Of a DNA stretch of 64,000 bases, positions 25,126 to 33,041 are shown in pieces. Positions within the stretch are counted from its first letter, which is position 1. Every line of letters begins with the position of its first letter. The stretch comes from Porphyrobacter sp. IPPAS B-1204 (GTDB taxonomy: Bacteria; Pseudomonadota; Alphaproteobacteria; Sphingomonadales; Sphingomonadaceae). The stretch is from the NCBI GenBank assembly GCA_003724185.1, contig RHGM01000001.1, positions 1,035,343-1,099,342 of the forward strand, given 5' to 3'. The position numbers were made by a program, and so were the translations under genes. Below the pieces are notes generated by a model. It ran no database searches. It worked only from the letters and a program-made list of their open reading frames with translations, and was not told where the DNA came from.

Positions 25126-25141
25126 TGTTTCCCGTGAAACA
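25126..25141. other. parS-like palindrome TGTTTCCCGTGAAACA
   Basis: This 16-mer starts one base after the halogenase stop codon and matches the ParB-binding parS consensus TGTTTCACGTGAAACA at 15 of 16 positions (C in place of A at position 7). The arms TGTTTC and GAAACA are perfectly complementary. parS sites usually cluster near the chromosome origin, and no parAB genes are visible here, so it may be an isolated site or a chance hairpin. Confidence 0.4.
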
Positions 25142-25162
25142 TGAGGCAAGTCCAGCCTAGCC

Positions 25163-25172
25163 GGGGTCTAAC
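25163..25172. repeat. GGGGTCTAAC word downstream of the first halogenase gene
   Basis: The word GGGGTCTAAC lies in a short region rich in GGTCT repeats. The same word in a similar setting occurs at 30787-30796, also just downstream of a halogenase gene and just before a convergent terminator. This suggests a duplicated 3' flank or a small repeat family. Confidence 0.45.
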
Positions 25173-25231
25173 TCCGGTCTGGGCGGGTCTGGCCGCGCGC
25201 AGCTCAGCTTTCCGCCGTCCTCTGAAAACGA

Positions 25232-25259
25232 AAGGGCCCGCCATTGCTGGCGAGCCCTT
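25232..25259 (-). terminator. Hairpin terminator between convergent halogenase and TonB-receptor genes
   Basis: Arms at 25232-25243 (AAGGGC CC GCCA) and 25248-25259 (TGGC GA GCCCTT) pair with one mismatch around a TTGC loop. On the minus strand the stem is followed by TTTCGTTTTC, a fair T run, so it should end the TonB-receptor transcript. It may also work in the other direction for the halogenase operon. Confidence 0.75.
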
Positions 25260-25295
25260 CCTGCAACCCTCAATGCGACCCGAGGGCCCGATCCG

Positions 25296-28109
25296 TCAGA
25301 AGCTCTTGCGGATCGTGAAGTTGAACGTCCGGCCGAAGTTTTCATGACGGCTCGGGAAGGTGCCGATCACTTCGGTGCCTGCGGCGTTCTGCAGGCTGTT
25401 CTGCGTCACGAAGGGTTCGTTGGTCAGGTTGAACACCTCGAACAGGATGCCGAGCTTGTCGAGCGGGCTGCCCGGCTTGTCGAACGTGTAACCGATCTGG
25501 GCGTCCATGATCGTTTCGGGCTGCGCGCTCTGGCCGGAGAGCGAGCCGTCGAAGTTCTGGATTTCCGACAGGAAGGCGCCGCGGTGACGGGCGTTCAGTC
25601 GGGCGCGGAAGCCGTTCTTTTCGTAGAAGATATCGCCCGACCAAGTCACATCCGAATAGCCGGGAATGGCCACCGGAATGCTGTTCTGGTTGAGCACTTC
25701 GGCATCGACATAGGTGACGCTGGCAAAGCCGCCGAAGCCGTCAAGCGCATCGGCAAAGTCGCCGAAGTTCAGACGCACGGTGCCTTCCACGCCGGTGATG
25801 TTCCCGTCGGAGAAGTTGACCGGACCGCTGAAGATGCCGGTGGCGACTTCGGGATTGGCCTGCAGGAAACCGCCTGCGCCGAAGTTCTCGATCGACTGCG
25901 ACAGGTCAGTGACCTGGCGGAAATCGATGATCCAGTCGGACAGGTCCTTGTGGAAACCGGCGATGATGATCGCGGTGCCCGGCGTGAAGTAACGCTCGAA
26001 CGAGATGTCGAAGGAATTCGAACGATAGGGCTGCAAGGCCGGGTTGCCGCCGCCAAGCGTGAAGCACACCTGCGTCGGCGGATTGAAGCCGGGCAGGACA
26101 GCGTCGGGGCGCTGGTCGTTGTTGGTGTCGGCACAGGCAATCGGGTTGAAGCCGATGTTCTGGTTCGCCGTCATCTGGTCAAGCCGCGCGCGGGTCACGG
26201 TTTTGGCCGCCGCGATGCGGATGAAGGTGTCGGGCATGATCTCGAAGGAGAGGTTCATGCTCGGCAGCCAGTTGCCATAGCTTGCGCCAACGGTGTTGAG
26301 CTGGCCTGCGCCGATCGTGCCGGTCGATTCCTGCTGCGTATCGGCATAACGCAGGCCGATGTTGCCGCGCACCGGCACCGGGCCGAGATCGCCGTCGAGA
26401 TCGGCCTGGATGTAGAAGTTGTGGATCTGTTCACCCACCACCCACTGGGTGTCGAAATTCGCCTTCTCGACCAGATAGGTGCCATCGGTCAGGAAGGTCG
26501 AGGTGTCATAGGCCAGAATGTCGTTGTTCAGGCTCTTGGTGTTGGTCGAGCCGACAATCGAACCCGCCGGCAGCCGCAGCCCGTTGCCGAAGGCAGCGGT
26601 CGGACGCAGGAAGCTTTCGTTGGAATCGAAGCTCTTTTCGCGGTCGGTGTAGAGCCAGCCAGCGGTGATGCGGTCGATGAAGCCGCCGTCGAACTCCCAA
26701 AAGGTCTCAGCGCGCAGCTGGTGCAGTTCGTCGGTGATGATCGGCTGCTTGATGAAGCCGACCTGGCCCCAGCCGCCCGGATCGGTGAGCAGCACGTTGG
26801 CGGGATTGGTGTAATCCAGCAGGCCGTCGATCGAATACTGGCCATCGGGCGCGAAGTTGAAGGTCAGCGTGTCCTGCGCGCCGGAACGCGCCCGGCCGGT
26901 GCCGGCATAGCTTTCATAGTCGATGTCGTTGCGATCGAGCTGCGAGTAGCCGTAGTCGAGCACGAAGCCGAGATTGTCGGTCGCCTTCCATTCGGCATTG
27001 GCGCCGATGGCGAAGATTTCCGACTGGCTGCCTTCGTTGTCGGTGCGCAGGATCGGCACGACATTGGCGTAAGTCGCGCTGTCGGCGAAGGGACCGCTGC
27101 CGGTGACGTTCTGAAGCGTCGCGCCGCTCCAGTCGGCGATCGGGGTTTCGGTGCCGCGGAAGATGCCCGAATCCTTGGTGTCGGTGTAGAACCCGTCGAC
27201 ATTCAATGAGAAGCTGTCGGACGGTTCAAACTGAAGGGTGCCTGCGAGCGAAAGGCGCTCGAAATTGCGGCTGACAACGCCCTGGCGCGGGTTGTCGGCG
27301 GGGTAGAACACGCCCTGCGGGGTCTTGCGCACCTGGCCGACCAGCACCGAGCGGTCATTGCCATCGCGGTTGTCCTGCGTCTTCAGCTCGCGGCTGATGA
27401 ACTGGGTCGGGATCGATTGCAGCGTCGCGCCGAACGACCAGCCGAGCGTGCCATCGGCGTTCTGATCGATATAGGACGCGAAGAAGCGATAGCCGTCAGC
27501 AGCGAAATCCGGGTTCAGGGAGCCGTTGTCGTTCAGCGTATAGGTCGCCTGCACGGTGAGCTGGCGATCCTTGTAATCGAGCGGCTTGATCGTGCGCAGG
27601 TCAACCGCACCAGCGATGCCGATGGCGGCCAGCTGGGCATCACCGGTCTTGTAGACCACGCCCGAACCGATCAGTTCCGACGGGAACTGGTCGAATTCAA
27701 TCCCGCGGTTGTTGCCCGCCGACACGATCTCGCGGCCGTTGAGCAGCGAGAGCGAGAAGTCCGGGCCAAGACCGCGGATCGAGATCTGCTGCGAACGGCC
27801 GCGCACGCGCTGGGCGGTGACGCCGGGCAGGCGGGCAAGGGTGTCGGCGATCGACACGTCAGGCAGCAGACCAATGTCTTCTGCCGAAATCACTTCGACG
27901 ATCGAGGTCGCGTTGCGCTTGGCATCGAGCGAGGACTGGATCGACTGGCGGATGCCGGTGACGACGATGGCGTCACCTTCTTCATTCTGGACGGTGGCCG
28001 GCTCTTCGGCGTCCTGCGCCATGACCGGAGCGCCCGTGACAGTCAGCGCCAGAAAGGTTGCGGCCCCGCACAGCAGGCGCGCGCTTGCATTGATCCCGTT
28101 CGTTTTCAT
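25296..28109 (-). CDS. TonB-dependent outer-membrane receptor, probable alpha-glucan/maltodextrin uptake
   Basis: The 937-residue protein has a signal peptide (residues 1-34, ending PVMAQ), a TonB-box-like GDAIVVTG, a plug domain (TLARLPGVTAQRV, RGLGPDFSLSLLNGR) and a 22-stranded-barrel-type region ending in an aromatic C-terminus (FNFTIRKSF). It should pull a large or scarce sugar across the outer membrane with energy from TonB-ExbBD. I chose the ATG at 28109, which follows GGGAGGGGA and begins a proper signal peptide, rather than a start ten residues earlier. It is transcribed alone on the minus strand; location within the amylase, MFS and LacI group suggests malto-oligosaccharide uptake. 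Confidence 0.93.
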   Translation of the reverse strand: MKTNGINASARLLCGAATFLALTVTGAPVMAQDAEEPATVQNEEGDAIVVTGIRQSIQSSLDAKRNATSIVEVISAEDIGLLPDVSIADTLARLPGVTAQRVRGRSQQISIRGLGPDFSLSLLNGREIVSAGNNRGIEFDQFPSELIGSGVVYKTGDAQLAAIGIAGAVDLRTIKPLDYKDRQLTVQATYTLNDNGSLNPDFAADGYRFFASYIDQNADGTLGWSFGATLQSIPTQFISRELKTQDNRDGNDRSVLVGQVRKTPQGVFYPADNPRQGVVSRNFERLSLAGTLQFEPSDSFSLNVDGFYTDTKDSGIFRGTETPIADWSGATLQNVTGSGPFADSATYANVVPILRTDNEGSQSEIFAIGANAEWKATDNLGFVLDYGYSQLDRNDIDYESYAGTGRARSGAQDTLTFNFAPDGQYSIDGLLDYTNPANVLLTDPGGWGQVGFIKQPIITDELHQLRAETFWEFDGGFIDRITAGWLYTDREKSFDSNESFLRPTAAFGNGLRLPAGSIVGSTNTKSLNNDILAYDTSTFLTDGTYLVEKANFDTQWVVGEQIHNFYIQADLDGDLGPVPVRGNIGLRYADTQQESTGTIGAGQLNTVGASYGNWLPSMNLSFEIMPDTFIRIAAAKTVTRARLDQMTANQNIGFNPIACADTNNDQRPDAVLPGFNPPTQVCFTLGGGNPALQPYRSNSFDISFERYFTPGTAIIIAGFHKDLSDWIIDFRQVTDLSQSIENFGAGGFLQANPEVATGIFSGPVNFSDGNITGVEGTVRLNFGDFADALDGFGGFASVTYVDAEVLNQNSIPVAIPGYSDVTWSGDIFYEKNGFRARLNARHRGAFLSEIQNFDGSLSGQSAQPETIMDAQIGYTFDKPGSPLDKLGILFEVFNLTNEPFVTQNSLQNAAGTEVIGTFPSRHENFGRTFNFTIRKSF

Positions 28110-28480
28110 CAGAAGTCCCCTCCCGCAAGCGCCCCTCAACGTGCGCTTTTGCAGTTTTTTTCATAGCCCAACATGAACCTCAGGTAAATCGCCAAATGCG
28201 AATGGCGATGCAAACCGGGGAAAATCGCACATTCGTTATTTATATCAACGTTTTGTTGGATTTTTGCGAACGTTCACATCACAATCCGGCAGCAAGGTGT
28301 CAGCCAATTGTTGCTTGATTGACACAGTTTCCGGCAATGCCGCAATGCAGCATGATTGCTCGCCGGGCCAGTCCCAGACGCGTGCGCTGCGCATCAGCCC
28401 CCGCGCCGTTTTTTCTTCATTGAAATAAGGGGATATCCATTCGCCTTGGACAGCGGGTGCGAGTTTGATAGGGTTTCGGC
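28110..28480. promoter_or_regulatory. Divergent promoter region between TonB receptor and 2-OG oxygenase-like gene
   Basis: This 371-base AT-richer stretch carries promoters for both flanking genes. Visible structures are an inverted repeat ATCGCCA (28188-28194) and TGGCGAT (28203-28209) with an 8-base spacer, an AACGTT at 28247-28252, and the palindrome described at 28265-28278. No gene is seen. Confidence 0.6.
28265..28278. promoter_or_regulatory. Candidate LacI-family operator TGCGAACGTTCACA
   Basis: This is a 14-base palindrome with one mismatch and a central CG, the usual form of a LacI-family operator. It contains the perfect octamer GAACGTTC. It lies 156 bases upstream of the TonB-receptor ATG in the divergent promoter region. 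The LacI protein encoded at 22573-23610 is the obvious candidate ligand. Confidence 0.45.
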
Positions 28481-29215
28481 ATGGCCATCCCCCCAGCCCC
28501 ATCGGCGCAAGCCGCTCCCCATGCCTGGGGTCTTTCGCTGGCCGATAGGGAAGCGACACGGTTTTCTGCCGCTAATCATGCGCTTGTCAGCGTCACCGGC
28601 TTTCTCGACGCCCCTGAAGAGGTCATTTTGCAGGCCTCTTTGCAAAAATTTGCAAAAATCACGCCGCAATATCCCGGTGTGCGCGCCGCGCTCGATCCGG
28701 ACGTGTGCCGGATCTGGCTGGGCAGCCTTTCCCCCCTGCTGGATCAATGGTTTGGCCCCTATGGCCGCCCTTGGGAGATGCAGGCGTGGTATTCGCTCGT
28801 GACGACCCCGCCGCACGAACTGGCCCCGATCCAGTGCTTGCCGCATGTCGATGGCACCGATCCGACCCAGATCGCGATGATGCTCTACCTCCACCGCACC
28901 GGGCATGGCGGCACGGCGTTCTTTCGGCACCGCGCAACAGGGCTCGATTCGCTCACCGCCGCAGATTACCCGCGCTATGCCGCCGCGGTGCAGGCCGATG
29001 TCGCCCGCACCGGCCTGCCGCCTGCCGCCTACACCACCGACGGCGCCCCACATTTCGAGCGCATCCACGCCGTGCCGGGCACCTTCAACAGCGCGGTATT
29101 CTATCGCGGCAACATCCTGCACAGCGGGATCATCGATAACAACGCAGCCCTCTCTCCCGATCCGCGAGAGGGACGGCTGACGATCAACGCCTTTTTCCGC
29201 CCGGCGGCGGGATAG
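28481..29215 (+). CDS. DUF6445-like protein with a probable Fe(II)/2-oxoglutarate oxygenase fold
   Basis: The 244-residue soluble protein has the residue pattern of Fe(II)- and 2-oxoglutarate-dependent oxygenases: H122-x-D124 (LPHVDGTD), then GGTAFFRHR, H214 in YRGNILHSG, and R232-x-T234 (GRLTINAFF), which would bind the 2-oxoglutarate carboxylate. The spacing and the final beta strand agree with a prolyl-4-hydroxylase-like jelly roll. No signal peptide is seen. It is followed after 19 bases by a halogenase gene. Proteins of this size are often found beside halogenase and TonB-receptor genes, annotated as unknown. The oxygenase assignment is my inference from the motifs. Confidence 0.75.
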   Translation: MAIPPAPSAQAAPHAWGLSLADREATRFSAANHALVSVTGFLDAPEEVILQASLQKFAKITPQYPGVRAALDPDVCRIWLGSLSPLLDQWFGPYGRPWEMQAWYSLVTTPPHELAPIQCLPHVDGTDPTQIAMMLYLHRTGHGGTAFFRHRATGLDSLTAADYPRYAAAVQADVARTGLPPAAYTTDGAPHFERIHAVPGTFNSAVFYRGNILHSGIIDNNAALSPDPREGRLTINAFFRPAAG

Positions 29216-29234
29216 GGCGCAAGAGGGGACGGAC

Positions 29235-30759
29235 ATGGACAGGCCAGAGGTGAAAAAGCTCGTGATCGTCGGCGGCGGCACCGCCGGGTGGATCACCGCA
29301 GCGGCCTTTGCCCGGCTGCTGGGCCAGCGCCTGACCATCGAACTGGTCGAGAGCGAGGCGATCAGCACAGTCGGCGTGGGCGAGGCGACGATCCCGCAGA
29401 TCATCCGGCTGAACGCGATTCTGGGGATCGACGAGCACGAATTCCTGCGCGCGACATCGGGCACCTTCAAGCTGGGGATTGAGTTTGTCGATTGGGGGAA
29501 GCTGGGCAGCCGCTACCTCCACACCTTCGGCGATACGGGGATGAACCTCGGTAATGTTGCCTTCCACCACTATTGGCGGCGCCATGCCGGAAGCGCGCCC
29601 GAGGCGAAGGGGTTGTGGGACTATTCGCTGCACCAGATGGCGGCGGATCAGGCGCGGTTCGGCAAGCTGGAGCGGGTCGGCAACACGGCGATGACAGGGC
29701 TGGCCTATGCCTACCATTTTGACGCCAGCCGCTATGCCCTGTTCCTGCGCGCCTACAGCGAGGCGCGGGGGGGTGACGCGCACCGAGGGGATCGTGCAAA
29801 GCGTTGAACGGCATGGCGAAACCGGTGATATCGCGGCCATCACCCTCGCCAATGGTAGCCGCGTGGCGGGCGATTTCTTCATTGATTGCACGGGCTTCCG
29901 GTCGCTGCTGCTGGGCGGCGAACTGGGGGTTGGTTACGAGGACTGGTCGCGCTGGCTGCCATGTGACCGCGCTCTGGCTGTGCCGAGCGAGCGGTTGCCG
30001 ACTCTGGTGCCCTACACCCGCGCCACCGCCAAGGCGGCGGGCTGGCAATGGCGCATCCCCTTGCAGCACCGCACCGGCAACGGCCATGTCTATTCCAGCG
30101 GCTTTTCCAGCGATGATGCAGCGGCAGAAACGCTGCTCAAGGGTCTGGAAACAAAGGCGCTTGGCGATCTCCGCCCGATCCGTTTCACCACTGGCAGGCG
30201 TGAGTCGTTCTGGGCGCACAATTGCGCGGCCATCGGCCTGTCGAGCGGGTTTCTCGAACCGCTCGAATCGACCAGCATCCATCTGATCCAGTCGCATGTC
30301 AGCCGCCTGATCCAGCTGTTCCCGCGCAGCGGAGATGCTTGCGCGATGCGCGACGAATACAACCGCCGCTGCACCGCAGAGTTCGCGCAGATCCGTGATT
30401 TCCTGATCCTGCATTACCACCGCACTGACCGGGAAGACACGGAATTCTGGCGTTATTGCAAGCACATGGCGGTGCCCGACAGCCTTACGCACAAGCTCGA
30501 ACTGTTTGCCGCATCGGGCCGCGTCGGGCGCGATGCGGATGATCTGTTCCGCGATGCCAGCTGGGTGCAGGTGATGCTGGGTCAGGGAATCATGCCGGGC
30601 GATTATGACCCGATGGCCGACCAGATCGCGCCGGAGCAGCTTGCCGAATTTCTCGCCAACCTGCGCACATTGATGGGCCGTGCGGTGGCGGGGCTGCCGA
30701 CCCACGAGGATTATCTGCGCCAGCATTGTCTGGCCAACGAAGGCCTGCTGGCGGCCTGA
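29235..30759 (+). pseudogene. Second flavin-dependent halogenase, with a +1 frameshift in a G run
   Basis: From the ATG at 29235 (after AGAGGGGAC) the frame encodes a halogenase with the FAD motif IVGGGTAGWITAA and K79 (FKLGIEF). At a run of seven G (about 29767-29773) the frame shifts; six G would read EARGVTRTEG and join smoothly to the second part. That part carries WQWRIP and EPLESTS and ends at 30759. Restored length is about 507 residues, close to its paralogue at 23607. As written the first frame ends at 29807. This is either an indel error, a real lesion, or a slippery switch. It forms an operon with the 2-oxoglutarate-oxygenase-like gene. Confidence 0.85.
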
Positions 30760-30786
30760 CCGGCGCACCCCTGGCACCCCCCAAGC

Positions 30787-30796
30787 GGGGTCTAAC
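30787..30796. repeat. GGGGTCTAAC word downstream of the second halogenase gene
   Basis: This is the second copy of the word also seen at 25163-25172, again inside a short GGTCT-rich stretch (30785-30816) after a halogenase gene and before a convergent hairpin terminator. Confidence 0.45.
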
Positions 30797-30836
30797 CGGG
30801 GTCAAGCGCGGTCTAGCCCCACCCCAAGCGGGCACG

Positions 30837-30868
30837 AAAAAGGGCGGCGCGAAAGCCTCGCACCGCCC
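30837..30868 (-). terminator. Rho-independent terminator for the cytochrome c gene
   Basis: Arms 30842-30852 (GGGCGGCGCGA) and 30858-30868 (TCGCACCGCCC) form an 11-base-pair stem with one wobble and a 5-base loop. On the minus strand the stem is followed by five T, a good terminator 28 bases after the cytochrome stop. It may also stop the convergent halogenase transcript. Confidence 0.85.
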
Positions 30869-30895
30869 CTTCGTTCTTGCCCGAAGGCGCGAAAA

Positions 30896-31411
30896 TTACT
30901 TCGACTGGGCTTCCAGATAGGCGACCAGGTCGGCGCGCTTCTGCGCGTCCTTGACGCCCGGGAAGGCCATCTTGGTGCCGGGCATGAAGCCCTTGGGATC
31001 TTCGAGGTATTCGAAGAGCACGTCCGGGGTCCAGGTCACGCCGCTGTTCTTGTTGGCGTCCGAGTACGAGAACCCGGCAACCGAACCCGACTTGCGGCCG
31101 ACAACCTTGTGCAGCGACGGGCCGACGCGGTTCACACCTTCGTCAAACACGTGGCAGGTGCGGCAGGCCGCGAACACCTTCTCGCCCGAAGCGGCGTCGC
31201 CGGTGAAGCTGGCGTAGGTCATTCCGCCGCCGGCCGGAGCCGCAGCAGCGTCAGCCGGGGTTTCCGTCGCAGCCGGGGCTTCGACAGCCGGAGCCGCTTC
31301 GGTGGCCTGAGCAGCCGGAGCATTGGCATCGCTGCCCGCACCACCGCCGCAAGCCGAAAGAGTAGCGAGGCTCGCCAGCGCGGCCGCACCCATCAGGAAA
31401 TTACGCTTCAT
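30896..31411 (-). CDS. Membrane-anchored (lipoprotein) class I cytochrome c
   Basis: The 171-residue product begins with a lipoprotein signal ending in LATLSAC, then an Ala/Pro/Glu-rich linker of about 45 residues, then a cytochrome c domain with haem motif CRTCH and the distal methionine region GTKMAFPG. It is therefore probably a cytochrome c tethered to the membrane by lipid, able to carry electrons between the bc1 complex and an oxidase or the photosynthetic reaction centre. The ATG at 31411 has GAGGACAAACG upstream and starts a good signal; the longer frame upstream has no such features. A role in photosynthesis is possible but not shown. Confidence 0.88.
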   Translation of the reverse strand: MKRNFLMGAAALASLATLSACGGGAGSDANAPAAQATEAAPAVEAPAATETPADAAAAPAGGGMTYASFTGDAASGEKVFAACRTCHVFDEGVNRVGPSLHKVVGRKSGSVAGFSYSDANKNSGVTWTPDVLFEYLEDPKGFMPGTKMAFPGVKDAQKRADLVAYLEAQSK

Positions 31412-31515
31412 AGTCGTTTGTCCTCTGAACAACTTGTTCCTCCCGCATCCGCGCGGGACATAAACCAGATTTTCGGGCATGGAAAGCGGGACTTCACGTC
31501 TCGCCAAGCTCCTCT

Positions 31516-31534
31516 CCCCATATGCCGTATGGGG
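31516..31534. promoter_or_regulatory. Inverted repeat CCCCATA-TGCCG-TATGGGG between divergent genes
   Basis: Perfect 7-base arms with a 5-base spacer lie 105 bases upstream of the cytochrome c gene and 82 bases upstream of the DUF1499-type gene. The length and symmetry fit a dimeric repressor or activator site. No regulator gene is next to it. Confidence 0.45.
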
Positions 31535-31615
31535 GTAACGCGCAGGTCTGCAAAGGGTTTCCATGTTGCTATCCCCAAGCATTGCCATGTTGCGCCCGGA
31601 CGCTATGGTTCACGC

Positions 31616-32446
31616 ATGATGAACACCTTTCCCCGACACACCAAAATCGTCCTTGGCCTGCTGGCGTTCCTGCCGGTCTATTTCGCGGTTGCAGCGCTCG
31701 GCACCAAGCTGGGGCTGTGGAACTGGCAGTTCGGCCTGATGGCGCTGACCTTCACGGGCGGGATGATCGTGCTGGGGGTGGTTGCGCTGGCGGCGCTGGT
31801 TTCGCTGATCCTCGCCGTGCGCATGACACCGCGCCGCAACAGCCTGCTGGCGGTGGGCATTATCGGCCTGCTGGTGCCAGGCGCGGCGCTGGTGATGTTC
31901 ATGGCGGCAGGCAGCAAGGCGGGTGACAACCCGATCCACGATATTGCCACCGACACCGGCAACCCGCCGGTTTTCTCCGCCGGGACGATGGAGGCACGAG
32001 CGAAGGCGAAGGCGAATCCGGTAAGCGATTATCAGGTGCCTCTCGGCCAACTTGAGCCCTATCAGACTGCATTTGCGAAAAACCCGGGTTCAAAGGCGTT
32101 GGCGGTCAAATCCCACGCCCAGATCATCACGGCGCGCAAGGATCGCCCTGCCCCGCTGCCGCTGGGCGGCGCAGGCAAGGCGGAAGGTCTGGCTGCCGTT
32201 GCCGCCGCGATGGGGGCAATGGGCCTGTCCGACATCCGCACCGATCAGGAAATCGGCATTGTTGAAGGCGTGGCGGAAAGCTTCTGGTTTGGCTTCAAGG
32301 ATGATGTGGTGGCCCGCGTCGGTGACAGCCAGATCGATTTCCGCTCGGTCAGCCGGGTGGGAATCAGCGATCTTGGCGCGAACGCCGCACGGATTGCCGA
32401 GTTGCGCGAACGGACAGAAACGCTGCTCGGCTCGGCTAGTCGGTAA
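31616..32446 (+). CDS. DUF1499 domain membrane protein
   Basis: The 276-residue protein has three hydrophobic segments in its first 110 residues (around 11-30, 36-62 and 74-97). A soluble C-terminal domain of the DUF1499 type follows, with IVEGVAESFWFGFKDDVVAR and SRVGISDLGANAARI. The function of the family is unknown. It starts at one of two adjacent ATG codons (31616, 31619) without a strong ribosome site. Its 3' end overlaps the convergent phosphatidyltransferase gene by 11 bases. Confidence 0.8.
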   Translation: MMNTFPRHTKIVLGLLAFLPVYFAVAALGTKLGLWNWQFGLMALTFTGGMIVLGVVALAALVSLILAVRMTPRRNSLLAVGIIGLLVPGAALVMFMAAGSKAGDNPIHDIATDTGNPPVFSAGTMEARAKAKANPVSDYQVPLGQLEPYQTAFAKNPGSKALAVKSHAQIITARKDRPAPLPLGGAGKAEGLAAVAAAMGAMGLSDIRTDQEIGIVEGVAESFWFGFKDDVVARVGDSQIDFRSVSRVGISDLGANAARIAELRERTETLLGSASR

Positions 32447-33041
32447 AGGCGCTGACCGCGATGGCGCTGCGCTGGAACACCGTCAACACGCACAGCGCCG
32501 CATAGGCATAGGCGATCGGCGCGAACCACGCCGGCCACAGGCACATGGCGATGAACACCGCGATGGTTTCGGTCCCTTCGGCAAGGCCGGTTGAATAGAA
32601 GAAGCTCTTGCGCCCGTGCGCGGATGTCTCGGCCCCGCGCTTGGCCGCGATCACGGCGAAGGCGAGGAAGCTCACCCCCGTCAGCACGAAGCTGGCGATC
32701 AGCACAGCGGCGGGCAGGGTGTTTTCGGCTGAGAGGATGCCGAAGCCGAGCGGCACGCTGACGTAGAACGCGAAGTCCGCGACAATGTCGAAATAGCCGC
32801 CAAGGTCCGAAGGCCCCCGCGCCCGCGCCACCGCGCCATCGAGCCCGTCAAGCAAGCGGTTCGCGATGATCAGGGCAAGGCCCCAGCCGACATGGCCCCA
32901 GGCAATGGCGGCGGCTCCACCCAGCCCCAGCGCAAGGCCGGTGAAGGTCAGCGCATTGGCGGTCACACCAAGGCCCGCAAGCAAAGCGCCTGCACGGTTC
33001 AGCGGCGGGTCGATCAGCGGGCGGAGTTTGGCGTCAAGCAA
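32436..33041 (-). CDS. CDP-alcohol phosphatidyltransferase family protein
   Basis: The 201-residue membrane protein has about six hydrophobic segments and the catalytic signature of CDP-alcohol phosphotransferases, seen here as DGLDGAVAR followed by GGYFDIVAD with all four aspartates present. Such enzymes join a CDP-linked lipid or alcohol to an acceptor alcohol in phospholipid synthesis; the acceptor cannot be told here. The start is a TTG at 33041 that overlaps the end of the upstream transporter gene by eight bases, so it is translationally coupled to it. Confidence 0.85.
   Translation of the reverse strand: MLDAKLRPLIDPPLNRAGALLAGLGVTANALTFTGLALGLGGAAAIAWGHVGWGLALIIANRLLDGLDGAVARARGPSDLGGYFDIVADFAFYVSVPLGFGILSAENTLPAAVLIASFVLTGVSFLAFAVIAAKRGAETSAHGRKSFFYSTGLAEGTETIAVFIAMCLWPAWFAPIAYAYAALCVLTVFQRSAIAVSAFTD

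Noticed and set aside
25344-27209. 621-codon plus-strand frame opposite the TonB receptor
   Set aside because: It is antisense to a complete receptor with signal peptide, plug and barrel; no domain is recognisable in it.
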